From the NCBI RefSeq assembly GCF_026283965.1, contig NZ_JAPDPD010000005.1, positions 62,001-126,000 of the forward strand: 64,000 nt of DNA. Direction: 5' to 3'. Source of the DNA: Dyella subtropica. Its GTDB lineage: Bacteria; Pseudomonadota; Gammaproteobacteria; Xanthomonadales; Rhodanobacteraceae. The position numbers and the translations under genes were made by a program. Below the pieces are notes generated by a model. The model did not search any database. It had not been told where the DNA came from and worked only from the letters and a program-made list of their open reading frames with translations. This document shows positions 37,424-45,929 of this stretch, one piece after another; position 1 is the stretch's first letter, and each line of letters opens with the position of its first letter.

Positions 37424-37917
37424 GCCGCTGGCGACCACCCTCCCCCTCCTCCACGGCCATCATCACTCGCGAAGGTTTCGAGAAGCTCAAGGCCGAGCTG
37501 GACCACCTGTGGCTCACGCTGCGCCCCGAAGTGGTGAAAGCGCTGGCCGCCGCCGCGGCCGAAGGCGACCGCTCGGAGAACGCCGAGTACACCTACCGCA
37601 AAAAACAGCTAGGTGAGATCGATCGCCGCGTGCGTTACCTGAGCAAGCGCATTCCATCGCTGAAAGTGGCCGAAGGCATGCCGGCCGATCGGGAGCTGGT
37701 GTTCTTCGGCGCGCGTATCGAACTGGAGAACGTCGATACCGGCGAGAGTCTCAGCTATCGCATCGTGGGACCGGACGAAACCGACGCCAAGCTCGGCTGG
37801 ATCAGTATCGACTCGCCACTGGCTCGCGCCGTGCTGAAAAAACGCCTGGACGATGAATTCGAAGCCGAACTCCCTGCCGGGCGCACGCGCTTCGCCATTA
37901 TCGGCGTGACTTACTAA
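37420..37917 (+). CDS. greB: Transcription elongation factor GreB
   Basis: A 165-residue factor that enters the RNA polymerase secondary channel and stimulates cleavage of backtracked RNA. The N-terminal coiled coil carries the acidic tip in [21 protein letters not shown] (about 47-67), and the C-terminal FKBP-like domain starts near 85. The longer N-terminus and the [12 protein letters not shown] signature favour GreB over GreA. It is coupled to the membrane protein upstream. A REP hairpin 11 bp after its stop may end the transcript. Confidence 0.95.
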   Translation: MSRWRPPSPSSTAIITREGFEKLKAELDHLWLTLRPEVVKALAAAAAEGDRSENAEYTYRKKQLGEIDRRVRYLSKRIPSLKVAEGMPADRELVFFGARIELENVDTGESLSYRIVGPDETDAKLGWISIDSPLARAVLKKRLDDEFEAELPAGRTRFAIIGVTY

Positions 37918-37927
37918 ACACCACCTC

Positions 37928-38007
37928 TGTAGGAGCGCACCCTGTGCGCGAAGGCCGCTACAGCCACGTTTGGCATCGCACGGTCGCGCACAAGGTGCGC
38001 TCCTACA
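37928..38007. repeat. REP-like hairpin after greB
   Basis: Left end TGTAGGAGCGCACCCTGTGC and right end GCGCACAAGGTGCGCTCCTACA form an inverted repeat with one bulge around a 38-base middle. It lies between the convergent greB and hypothetical secreted-protein genes, so a bidirectional terminator role is plausible. Confidence 0.8.
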
Positions 38008-38020
38008 TGCGGCCAACGCC

Positions 38021-38530
38021 TTACTGGCCGCCGCCCATCAAGGCTGCGATTTTCGCCTGGTGCGATTCGTAGAACGTCACGTTGGCCATGTTGACCTTGG
38101 ACTGATCGATCGCCTTCGCCACCGCGGGATCGCTGCGTGACTGCACCACGATCGCGGCGTTCATCAGCGCAATGTTCGCCAGCATGAATTCGCGCGGCGA
38201 AAAACCGTACTTCTTGATCAACGGAGCGATGCGCGCATCGCCAGACATGGCCTGTGCAGCAAGGTCATCCAGGTTGTGCACTTTGGTGGGATCGGGGGTG
38301 GCCTGTGAACGAATGCCCTGCGTGCGGGCCTCCTTGGTCGCGGCCATCAGACGGCCGAACACATCTTCATTGAGTTTGTAGTCCTTGATCTGCTGCTTGT
38401 CCGCCTCCGTCAGCCCCTGGGTCGCGGACTGCGCCGCGGCGGGATGCGGCAGCAAGGCGGCGAAGGCGAGCCAGAGGCCGAACAACCAGGCTGTCGCCAT
38501 GCCTGGTTTGCGTTGAGTCGTTGTCGTCAT
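38021..38530 (-). CDS. Secreted hypothetical protein
   Basis: A 169-residue protein with a signal peptide (core WLFGLWLAFAALLPHP, cleavage near AAAQ, about residue 33). The mature part is helical and polar (LTEADKQQIKDYKLNEDVFG, then IKKYGFSPREFMLANIALMNAA and VTFYESHQAKIAALMG). I do not know the family, although similar proteins of this size occur in related bacteria from memory. GGAGACC precedes the ATG at 38530; the longer frame to 38758 overlaps DUF3025 and is rejected. Confidence 0.7.
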   Translation of the reverse strand: MTTTTQRKPGMATAWLFGLWLAFAALLPHPAAAQSATQGLTEADKQQIKDYKLNEDVFGRLMAATKEARTQGIRSQATPDPTKVHNLDDLAAQAMSGDARIAPLIKKYGFSPREFMLANIALMNAAIVVQSRSDPAVAKAIDQSKVNMANVTFYESHQAKIAALMGGGQ

Positions 38531-38660
38531 GGAGGTCTCCGTAAAACCGTTGGACGCCACAGCATGGCACGACGCAACGCTGTGACAGTCGCCAACCCTA
38601 CGCAAGACCAAATGAATGTCGCCTGCGGAACAATCTCCGCGCCGATCAGAACGCCATGAC

Positions 38661-39473
38661 CTAGGCAGCGGGCACCGGAGCCGGGTAGCTGCGCCCTGCC
38701 CGCAGCGGCTGGTAGCAGGCGGCATCCTGATGGAAGGCTTCCTGGTCGTTGTCCGCATGCCAACCGGGAATGCCGGACAGCGGCAAAGGACGTAGCTCCA
38801 ACGGATCGCGCAGCAACTGCCCGGCGGCGATGGCCGCGGCGCAGTGCTCCACTAGCGAGTGGCGTCCTTCATTCGGCGACGCCAGGAACACCAAGGCCTT
38901 GCCCACCAGCAGCTTCCCAGGCGTCAACGCATGCTCAAGCAGCGCATGGCCGAACACATGCACGCGTATCGCGCCATCGAGCCAGTCCTGGCGTCTGCGC
39001 CAAAACAACCCATGCCAATCGTGCGCATCCCACAGCGCAAGCAACGACGGCTCGCTCAGCTGCACGATCACACCGGCTTCATCGAAATGCGTCAACGCAT
39101 ACTGCGGCCGCGAACGCTCCTGCGTGCCCATGTGGGCGATCTCGGCGACTTGCTGCGCGTTCAACGCACGCTTGATGGACGGATAGCGCAGCCACACCAG
39201 CGCATTGAAGAGATCGTGCCAGTTCGCTTCCCGAGTGGCGATCTGACCGCATTCGGCGATGCGCTGCTCATAGTGCAGGCCATCGGAAAGTAACGCTGGC
39301 GTCTGCGCCATGAAGCGCTCGCGCACACCGTCTTGTGCGCGAGCGTTGAGCGTTTCGATGGATGGCCAAACGTCACATTCCAGCAGGTCGGCGTACTCCG
39401 ACCAATCAGTTAGCGGCGACTGGGCGAACACCCTCGTATCAACCGAACTACGCGCGGGTGCCACGTAACGCAT
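38661..39473 (-). CDS. DUF3025 family protein
   Basis: A 270-residue soluble protein. The family signature is EANWHDLFNALVWLRYP (about 82-98), followed by YALTHFDEAGVIV and IRVHVFGHALLEHAL. DUF3025 has no known reaction. It lies 13 bp downstream of rimO on the same strand, so they are probably one operon. Confidence 0.85.
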   Translation of the reverse strand: MRYVAPARSSVDTRVFAQSPLTDWSEYADLLECDVWPSIETLNARAQDGVRERFMAQTPALLSDGLHYEQRIAECGQIATREANWHDLFNALVWLRYPSIKRALNAQQVAEIAHMGTQERSRPQYALTHFDEAGVIVQLSEPSLLALWDAHDWHGLFWRRRQDWLDGAIRVHVFGHALLEHALTPGKLLVGKALVFLASPNEGRHSLVEHCAAAIAAGQLLRDPLELRPLPLSGIPGWHADNDQEAFHQDAACYQPLRAGRSYPAPVPAA

Positions 39474-39486
39474 GGCCTGGCGAAGC

Positions 39487-40806
39487 TCAGCCAGCGAGGC
39501 GCGCGTGCAAGTCGTGTTCGTCGGCCGACTCGACCACCACGTCGACGAACTGGCCTGGCTTCAGCAACTGGCCATTGGCGATGTGCACCGCACCGTCGAT
39601 TTCGGGAGCGTCAGCCGCCGAGCGCGCGATGGCGCCTTCGGCACCCGCCTCGTCAACCAGCACCTTGATGGTACGGCCGATCTTGCGTTGCAGCTTGGCG
39701 GCGGAAATCTCCGCCTGCACTGCCATGAATTGCTCCAGGCGATCTTCCTTCAACTCCTCGGACACCGGGTTCGGCAGCTCGTTGGCCTTGGCGCCATCCA
39801 CCGGCGAGTACGCGAACGCGCCCACGCGGTCTAGTTCGGCCTCGCGCAGAAAGTCCAACAGCTCCTCGAACTCGGCGTCAGTCTCGCCCGGGAAGCCAAC
39901 GATGAAGGTGCTGCGAAGCGTGATGTCCGGCACCGCCTTGCGCCAGTTGCGGATGCGCTCCAGCGTCTTGTCGATGTTGCCCGGGCGCTTCATCAACTTG
40001 AGGATGCGCGGACTGGCGTGCTGGAACGGGATATCGAGGTACGGAAGGATTTTCCCTTCCGCCATCAGCGGCATCACCTCGTCCACGTGCGGATACGGGT
40101 AGACGTAGTGCAGGCGGGTCCACACGCCGAGTTCGGACAAGCCCTCGCACAGTTCGGTCATGCGCGTGCGGTAGCTCTTGTCGCGCCACTGGCGCTCGGC
40201 GTACTTCACGTCCACGCCGTAGGCGCTGGTGTCCTGCGAGATCACCAGCAGTTCCTTCACGCCGCCCTTCACCAGCTTCTCGGCTTCGATCAACACCTCG
40301 TCGACCGGGCGCGACACCAGGTCGCCGCGCATCGATGGAATGATGCAGAAACTGCAGCGGTGATTGCAGCCTTCGGAAATTTTGAGATACGCGTAGTGCT
40401 TCGGCGTGAGCTTGATGCCGGTATCCGGAATGATGTCCAGCAACGGATTGCGCTTAGGCGGCAGCGCCGCATGCACCGCGTTCATCACGCTGCCGTAGTC
40501 CTGCGGGCCAGTGATTGCCAGCACGTCCGGATACGCTTCGCGAATCAGTTCCGAACGCTTGCCCAGACAGCCGGTGACGATCACCTTGCCGTTCTCGTGC
40601 AGCGCCTCGCCGATGGCGTCCAGCGATTCCTGCACGGCGGCATCGATGAAGCCGCAGGTATTCACCACCACGGCATCGGCGGCGTCATAACGCGGCACGA
40701 TCTCGTAACCCTCTACCTTGAGCTGGGTGAGGATGCGCTCGGAATCGACCAGCGCCTTGGGGCAGCCGAGGCTGACGAAACCGATCTTGGGGGACGCCTG
40801 GGACAT
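39487..40806 (-). CDS. rimO: Ribosomal protein S12 methylthiotransferase
   Basis: A 439-residue radical-SAM enzyme that adds a methylthio group to an aspartate of ribosomal protein S12. It has the N-terminal UPF0004 domain ([37 protein letters not shown] with its cysteines). The radical-SAM cluster motif is [18 protein letters not shown] (about 155-172). The C-terminal TRAM domain lies at about 370-435. The [10 protein letters not shown] sequence distinguishes RimO from MiaB. GACC/ATG context is normal and DUF3025 follows closely. Confidence 0.96.
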   Translation of the reverse strand: MSQASPKIGFVSLGCPKALVDSERILTQLKVEGYEIVPRYDAADAVVVNTCGFIDAAVQESLDAIGEALHENGKVIVTGCLGKRSELIREAYPDVLAITGPQDYGSVMNAVHAALPPKRNPLLDIIPDTGIKLTPKHYAYLKISEGCNHRCSFCIIPSMRGDLVSRPVDEVLIEAEKLVKGGVKELLVISQDTSAYGVDVKYAERQWRDKSYRTRMTELCEGLSELGVWTRLHYVYPYPHVDEVMPLMAEGKILPYLDIPFQHASPRILKLMKRPGNIDKTLERIRNWRKAVPDITLRSTFIVGFPGETDAEFEELLDFLREAELDRVGAFAYSPVDGAKANELPNPVSEELKEDRLEQFMAVQAEISAAKLQRKIGRTIKVLVDEAGAEGAIARSAADAPEIDGAVHIANGQLLKPGQFVDVVVESADEHDLHARLAG

Positions 40807-40910
40807 GGCCTAGCTACCGTAAACATGCAGAGAACCGACAATTATACGCCAGCCCGATCTCCGCGCCCGGCTGGCTAAAATTGGCCTTTGCCGCCGCAAG
40901 GAGCTTCCCC

Positions 40911-41579
40911 ATGGGCCAGACCATCAGCCTCAACACCAACCGCATGCAGTGCATCGGCGCCTACCTGGCGCAACCCGAAGGCAAGCCAAAGGGCGGCATC
41001 GTGGTGATCCAGGAGATTTTCGGCGTCAACGCTCACATCCGCAGCGTGGCCGACCGTTTCGCCGCCGCGGGCTACACCGCTATCGCACCGTGCTTTTTCG
41101 ATCACCTCGAAACCGGCCTGGAGATGGACTACGACGCCATCAGCGCGACCAAGGGCAAGGCCCTGGTCACGGAGTTGGGCATGGATCGCGCGGTGGAAGA
41201 CGTCGCCAGCGCGGCCGAGGCTATCGCCTCGGTGGGCAAGATCGGCACCGTCGGCTATTGCTGGGGCGGCACCGTGGCGATGCTGTCTGCCATGCGTCTG
41301 GGCCTGCCGTCAGTGAGCTACTACGGCGCGCGCAATACCCCCTTCCTTGGCGAAATGCCGAAGGCGCCGGTGATGTTCCATTTCGGCGAACTGGACAAAA
41401 GCATCCCGCCGGAGACGGTAGCGAAGCATCGCGAGATGCTGCCGCAGATGGATGTCTTCACCTACCCCGCCGACCACGCCTTCAATCGCGACATCGGCCC
41501 GCAGTATCACGAAGCCAGCGCGAAGCTCGCCTGGGAACGCACCATGACCTTCTTCAACCAGCAGCTGGCCCGCGCATGA
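40911..41579 (+). CDS. Dienelactone hydrolase family protein
   Basis: A 222-residue alpha/beta hydrolase. The nucleophile is a cysteine in VGYCWGGTVAML (about residues 113-124), the hallmark of dienelactone hydrolase. The aspartate and histidine fall near FGELDKSIP and YPADHAFNRD. The start at 40911 (MGQTISLNTN) has AAGGAG 6 bp upstream; a 10-codon extension is rejected. The substrate is unknown. It is co-translated with the HIT protein through an ATGA overlap. Confidence 0.9.
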   Translation: MGQTISLNTNRMQCIGAYLAQPEGKPKGGIVVIQEIFGVNAHIRSVADRFAAAGYTAIAPCFFDHLETGLEMDYDAISATKGKALVTELGMDRAVEDVASAAEAIASVGKIGTVGYCWGGTVAMLSAMRLGLPSVSYYGARNTPFLGEMPKAPVMFHFGELDKSIPPETVAKHREMLPQMDVFTYPADHAFNRDIGPQYHEASAKLAWERTMTFFNQQLARA

Positions 41580-42001
41580 GGGGCACCGGCTTCATGCTCG
41601 ATGCGCGACTGGAAGCGGACACTCACCGCGTCACCTCACTGCCTTTGTGCGACGTGCTGCTGATGAACGACGCGCGCTTCCCGTGGCTGATCCTGGTGCC
41701 GCATCGCGCCGGCCTGGTAGAGATCGCCGATCTGCCGGAAGAAGCCCAGGCGACGCTCTGGCAAGAATTGAACCAGGCCGCGGCGGCCCTGCGCGACGTG
41801 GCGCCCTGCGACAAGCTCAATCTCGGCGCGCTGGGCAATATCGTGCGCCAGCTGCATGTGCATGTGGTGGCGCGGCGCGAAGGCGATGCGGCGTGGCCAG
41901 GCCCCGTGTGGGGCAGCGGCCCAGCGGAGCCTTACGCGACCGCCGTGCTGGACGATCTGCTGCAACGCCTGCGCGCCGCACTGGAAGTGCCCGCAAACTG
42001 A
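41576..42001 (+). CDS. HIT domain protein
   Basis: A 141-residue histidine-triad protein. The nucleotide-binding triad is in NIVRQLHVHVVARREGD (H-x-H-x-x, the first histidine being replaced by Gln-Leu spacing typical of this subgroup), and FPWLILVPHRAGLVEI is the family's N-terminal strand. Such proteins hydrolyse dinucleotides or nucleotide phosphoramidates. The ATG overlaps the hydrolase stop codon. The gene covers a region that other frames also cross, but the domain match decides the frame. Confidence 0.88.
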   Translation: MRGTGFMLDARLEADTHRVTSLPLCDVLLMNDARFPWLILVPHRAGLVEIADLPEEAQATLWQELNQAAAALRDVAPCDKLNLGALGNIVRQLHVHVVARREGDAAWPGPVWGSGPAEPYATAVLDDLLQRLRAALEVPAN

Positions 42002-42017
42002 GAAGGCCCAAAAAGAA

Positions 42018-42044
42018 AAAGCCCGCGATCGAATCGCGGGCTTT
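42018..42044. terminator. Bidirectional terminator hairpin
   Basis: AAAGCCCGCGAT and ATCGCGGGCTTT flank a 3-base loop, with A-rich sequence on the left and T-rich on the right. It sits between the convergent HIT and lipoprotein genes and should stop both transcripts. Confidence 0.88.
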
Positions 42045-42062
42045 CTCGTCATCTGATATCGA

Positions 42063-42557
42063 TCAGTGTCGCGACGGGTCGTAGCCGCTGTCGCTGGCCG
42101 ACTTGCCCTTCATTTCGTCGTTCATCTTGACCGGCGCGTGGTAATCCTCGAGTTCGCGCGCCTTGGTATCAACCGGGTTGATCTTCTTCAGCGTGCCACC
42201 GTCGTCGTAGTACACGGTGAAGCCATAGTCGAGCTGCATGCGCGCCATGAACTCCAGGTGCTGCTTGCGGATCTTCGACTCGTCGCTGCGCGTCAGCAGC
42301 ACAGTCTTGGGCAGCTTGCCCTGATCCTTGAGGTAGGCGAAGTGGCTGCCAGTATCGAGCGCGGAAAGCACCGCGCCATCGACCAGGAACTGCCCGCTCT
42401 TGTACGCCTGCAGCGTCGTATCGAACTTGCCCTGCATCTGCTCGGTCTTGATGGCCTCGCCCTTGGTGCCGCCGAGATGGCAACCGGCCAGCATCAGCAT
42501 GCTGCCCATCAGGAGGGCGGCAGCCGTGCGACTCAGCAGTGTGGATAGACGAATCAT
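42063..42557 (-). CDS. Hypothetical lipoprotein
   Basis: A 164-residue protein with a lipobox at LAGC (C26). The mature part is charged and soluble, with no family that I recognise (DTTLQAYKSGQFLVDGAV, KQHLEFMARMQLDYGFTVYY). CGGAGA precedes the ATG at 42557; an extension of five codons is possible. It probably sits on the inner leaflet of the outer membrane. Function unknown. Confidence 0.72.
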   Translation of the reverse strand: MIRLSTLLSRTAAALLMGSMLMLAGCHLGGTKGEAIKTEQMQGKFDTTLQAYKSGQFLVDGAVLSALDTGSHFAYLKDQGKLPKTVLLTRSDESKIRKQHLEFMARMQLDYGFTVYYDDGGTLKKINPVDTKARELEDYHAPVKMNDEMKGKSASDSGYDPSRH

Positions 42558-42698
42558 GCGTATCTCCGACAATCAATCAGTGAGAACAACGAAGGGAGTG
42601 TAGCGCCGTCCCGATGCGTCGCATCGCCATCGGACGGCGGCCGTTCAGGTGAAGCGCATGCCCGCGTGAACGCCGCGCGGGCGCAAGAGTGCGCTGTC

Positions 42699-43265
42699 TC
42701 AGGTGCGTGGCAAGGTTACGCCCTGCTGCCCCTGATATTTGCCGCCGCGATCTCGGTAGCTGGTTTCGCATTCCTCGTCGGATTCAAGGAATAGCATCTG
42801 CGCCACGCCCTCGTTAGCGTAGATTTTTGCGGGCAGCGGCGTGGTGTTGGAGAACTCGAGCGTGACGTGCCCTTCCCACTCCGGCTCCAGCGGCGTCACG
42901 TTGACGATAATGCCGCAGCGCGCATACGTGCTCTTGCCCAGGCAGATGGTGAGCACCTTGCGCGGGATACGGAAGTACTCAACCGTACGCGCCAGCGCGA
43001 ACGAATTGGGCGGGATGATGCAGACATCCGCCTCGACGTCGACGAAGCTGCTCGGATCGAAGGCTTTGGGATCGACGATGGTCGAGTTGATGTTGGTGAA
43101 TATCTTGAACTCGCGTGCGCAACGCACGTCGTAGCCGTAGCTGGAGGTGCCGTAGGAGACCAGTTTATTGCCGTCCCTGAGCTTGACCTGGCCCGCCTCG
43201 AACGGCTCGATCATGCCCTGCTGCTCGGCCATGCGCCGGATCCACTTGTCGGATTTGATACTCAC
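42699..43265 (-). CDS. dcd: dCTP deaminase
   Basis: A 188-residue enzyme that deaminates dCTP to dUTP, a source of thymidylate. Family motifs are [17 protein letters not shown], the active-site region [20 protein letters not shown] (about 90-109) and [22 protein letters not shown] (about 115-136). The ending [15 protein letters not shown] is diagnostic. The start is a GTG at 43265 (VSIKSDKW) with GGGAG upstream; the TTG four codons earlier is less likely. It is monocistronic. Confidence 0.94.
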   Translation of the reverse strand: MSIKSDKWIRRMAEQQGMIEPFEAGQVKLRDGNKLVSYGTSSYGYDVRCAREFKIFTNINSTIVDPKAFDPSSFVDVEADVCIIPPNSFALARTVEYFRIPRKVLTICLGKSTYARCGIIVNVTPLEPEWEGHVTLEFSNTTPLPAKIYANEGVAQMLFLESDEECETSYRDRGGKYQGQQGVTLPRT

Positions 43266-43510
43266 TCGGGCTCCCAATGATCATGAATCCGCCCAGTGCC
43301 ATGCGCCGGGCGGAGAATGCGGAAAAATAACGGATCGGCCGGTACCCCGCCAGTCGAGCAGGGCCAGCGTGGCGGGCCGATGCCCTTGCCGGGCTGCCCC
43401 CGCTCCCAACCGCGCGTCAGGGGCACTCTCGTCCGCACTGAAAGATAAGCTCATGAAACCATGAGATATTCGATAAGCGCTTCGTGGGAATGCTGCTGGC
43501 TGCGCGCTAC

Positions 43511-44074
43511 CTAATCGTCGGATGTCACGGTTCCATGCACGGCACGCCGCAGACGATCCAGGGCATTGCGAATCCGATCGACATGCTCCGGCTGGCCGAG
43601 CAGGGCTTCCGTCGAGTAGCCCGCTCCAGGCAACGGAAAATCGGCGGCCGCACTGTCCAATATGCAGGCCGACATGGTCGTCAGCACTTCTCGCAGCGCG
43701 GCCTGCGCATGATGCGAGCCGCGTCCCGATGCATTCCACTGCACCACCGGCTTGCCGGGAAACTCCAGGCTGGCAACCAGCCAGTCGAGCAAGTTCTTGA
43801 ACGCGCCCGGCACGCCATGCGCGTATTCGGGACAGGCGATCAGCAGCGCATCGCTCCTTCCCACCGCTTGGCGCAATCCGGTGACCGATTCGGGCAACGG
43901 CTCCACATCAAGATCGGGATTGAACAAAGGCAGCCCGCCCATCCCTTCGAACAGCGAGAGTTCGAGCTCGTCCGGCGCCAGCGCACTTGCTGCGCGCAAC
44001 AACGCCGTATTGCTCGATACGCGACGGAGGCTGCCCGAGAGGCACAGCACACGAAACCGCTTTCCCGCGCTCAT
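43511..44074 (-). CDS. NAD(P)H-dependent FMN reductase family protein
   Basis: A 187-residue flavodoxin-fold oxidoreductase. The FMN phosphate loop is LSGSLRRVSSNTALLRAA (about 12-29), and PEYAHGVPGAFKNLLDWL (about 82-99) is the second family signature. Related enzymes reduce FMN, quinones, chromate or azo dyes; the natural substrate here is unknown. The start overlaps the apbC stop as ATGA, so the two are co-translated. The 233 bp between it and dcd hold no gene that I can support. Confidence 0.88.
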   Translation of the reverse strand: MSAGKRFRVLCLSGSLRRVSSNTALLRAASALAPDELELSLFEGMGGLPLFNPDLDVEPLPESVTGLRQAVGRSDALLIACPEYAHGVPGAFKNLLDWLVASLEFPGKPVVQWNASGRGSHHAQAALREVLTTMSACILDSAAADFPLPGAGYSTEALLGQPEHVDRIRNALDRLRRAVHGTVTSDD

Positions 44075-45165
44075 GCAGCAGGTGTGCCCTGTACCACGAT
44101 CTTGCCCAGGCCCAGCGACTTGTTGCGCGGCTGCTTCGACAACCGGCCGGCAGCATTGCGCGCGATCTCGCGGTAGCGCGCGGCGAGATCGGAATCCGGC
44201 ATGGCCGCTACCGTCGGCGTGCCGCTGTCAGCCTGCTCGCGGATACGGATATCCAACGGCAGCGAGCCCAGATACGGCACCTGATACTGCTCCGCCATGC
44301 GCGCGCCACCGCCTTCGCCGAAGATGTGTTCTTCGTGGCCGCAGTTCGAGCACACATGGGTCGCCATGTTCTCGACGATGCCGAGCACCGGCACCTCGAC
44401 CTTCTCGAACATCTTCAGCGCCTTGCGTGCATCGAGCAGGGCGATGTCCTGCGGCGTGGTGACGATCACCGCGCCCGCCACCGGCACCTTCTGCGATAGG
44501 GTGAGCTGGATATCGCCGGTACCCGGCGGCAAGTCCACAATCAAATAGTCCAGTTGCTCCCAGCGGCTATCGGTGAGCAGTTGCATCATCGCCTGGGTGA
44601 CCATGGGGCCGCGCCAGATCATCGGCGTCTCTTCATCCACCAGGAAGCCGATCGACATCGCCTGCAAGCCGTGCGCCTGCATCGGCGTGATGGTCTTGCC
44701 GTCCGGCGATTCCGGCTTGCCGCTGATACCGAGCATGCGCGGCTGGCTGGGACCGTAGATGTCGGCATCCAGCACGCCGACCTTGGCGCCTTCGGCGGCC
44801 AGTGCCAGCGCCAGGTTGGCCGACACGGTGGACTTGCCCACGCCGCCCTTGCCGGAAGCGACCACGATGATGTTCTTCACATTCGGCAGCGGCGCCAGCG
44901 TGCCCTGCACCTTGTGCGCATAAACGCGGGTGGTGATGGACACGGAGGCGGCCTCGATCGCCGGGTCCGCCTCCAGCGCCTGCTTCACGCGCGCGCTCAG
45001 CGTGTCGACCGCACCGCCCGCCGGGTAGCCCAACTGCAGATCCACCGACACCCGGGCGCCGTCCACGCCCACAGCGCGCAAGTTTTCGGCCAGCGGCGCG
45101 CCAGTGTGGGTGTCGGTCAGCTCGCCGAGGATGCGGCGGACCAGGGCTTCGCTTGCTTGCGTCAT
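44071..45165 (-). CDS. apbC: Iron-sulfur cluster carrier protein ApbC/Mrp
   Basis: A 364-residue P-loop ATPase that holds and delivers [4Fe-4S] clusters. It has an N-terminal MIP18/DUF59 domain (about 1-85). The deviant Walker A is ASGKGGVGKST (residues about 103-113). The CxxC that binds the cluster is in THVCSNCGHEEHIFGEGG. The other nucleotide motifs (DLPPGTGDIQLT) are intact. It is divergent from the DUF2147 gene and translationally coupled to the flavin reductase. Confidence 0.96.
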   Translation of the reverse strand: MTQASEALVRRILGELTDTHTGAPLAENLRAVGVDGARVSVDLQLGYPAGGAVDTLSARVKQALEADPAIEAASVSITTRVYAHKVQGTLAPLPNVKNIIVVASGKGGVGKSTVSANLALALAAEGAKVGVLDADIYGPSQPRMLGISGKPESPDGKTITPMQAHGLQAMSIGFLVDEETPMIWRGPMVTQAMMQLLTDSRWEQLDYLIVDLPPGTGDIQLTLSQKVPVAGAVIVTTPQDIALLDARKALKMFEKVEVPVLGIVENMATHVCSNCGHEEHIFGEGGGARMAEQYQVPYLGSLPLDIRIREQADSGTPTVAAMPDSDLAARYREIARNAAGRLSKQPRNKSLGLGKIVVQGTPAA

Positions 45166-45311
45166 GGGGATAAAGAACGGGGAAGAGGGCGTCTATTATG
45201 CCAGCCCGCCACCCTCGCCCACCCGAGCGACGGCAGGTTGCGCGTTGCAGCTTGACGCTCCGTCGCCGCCTCGTCAGGCTCCATCCATACTGTTTCGTAC
45301 GGGAGGGTTGC

Positions 45312-45758
45312 ATGAAACCACTGATTCGCCTCGCCATCGCCACCGGCCTGCTGCTTGGCGCCGGCGCCGTGTTCGCCGCCAGCAACTCGCCAGTGGGCAC
45401 CTGGAAGACCATCGATGACAAGACCCATCGGCCCAAGTCCATCGTGCAGATCACCGAGGTCAACGGCGAACTGCAGGGCAAGGTGCTTCAGGTGCTGGAA
45501 TCCGACGAAGGTCCGCACCCCATCTGCAAAGAGTGCGACGGCGACCGTAAAGACAAGCCCGTCGAGGGCATGGTCATCATGTGGGGCGTCAAGCGGGATG
45601 ATGACGTGTGGGACGGCGGCCGCATCCTCGACCCCAAGAACGGCAAGATCTACAAGGTCAAGCTCAAGACCATCGAGAACGGTGCCAAGCTCGACGTGCA
45701 CGGCTACATCGGCTTCTCGCTGATCGGCCGCAGCCAGGTGTGGGAGCGCCAGGAATAA
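45312..45758 (+). CDS. DUF2147 family secreted protein
   Basis: A 148-residue protein with a signal peptide (1-22, ending VFAA). The DUF2147 pattern is clear: PVGTWKTIDDKTHRPKSIVQI, then GGRILDPKNGKIYKVKLK and GYIGFSLIGRSQVW. A Cys pair (CKECDG) lies near residue 74. The family is predicted periplasmic or outer-membrane-associated and has no known function. GGAGGG precedes the start. A strong terminator follows, so it is a single gene. Confidence 0.85.
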   Translation: MKPLIRLAIATGLLLGAGAVFAASNSPVGTWKTIDDKTHRPKSIVQITEVNGELQGKVLQVLESDEGPHPICKECDGDRKDKPVEGMVIMWGVKRDDDVWDGGRILDPKNGKIYKVKLKTIENGAKLDVHGYIGFSLIGRSQVWERQE

Positions 45759-45780
45759 GCCTGCGACCTCAGTGCCGCGC

Positions 45781-45809
45781 AAAAAGGGTGAGCCAAGCTC
45801 ACCCTTTTT
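45781..45809 (+). terminator. Rho-independent terminator after the DUF2147 gene
   Basis: AAAAAGGGTGAGC and GCTCACCCTTTTT form a 13-bp perfect stem around CAA, ending in a T-run, 22 bp past the stop codon. Confidence 0.92.
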
Positions 45810-45929
45810 CGTTTCCACGATCCGATCCAACGATGACCCGGCCACGGCCTCGCGCAACAGCCGCCGCCGCAACAGCCCACCCTGAACGCCCATGCCATAA
45901 TGTCCCGCTCACAAATCAGCCAAGAAGCC

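Noticed and set aside
43281-43739. A 152-residue minus-strand frame
   Set aside because: It overlaps the FMN reductase gene in another frame and has no coding-like sequence.
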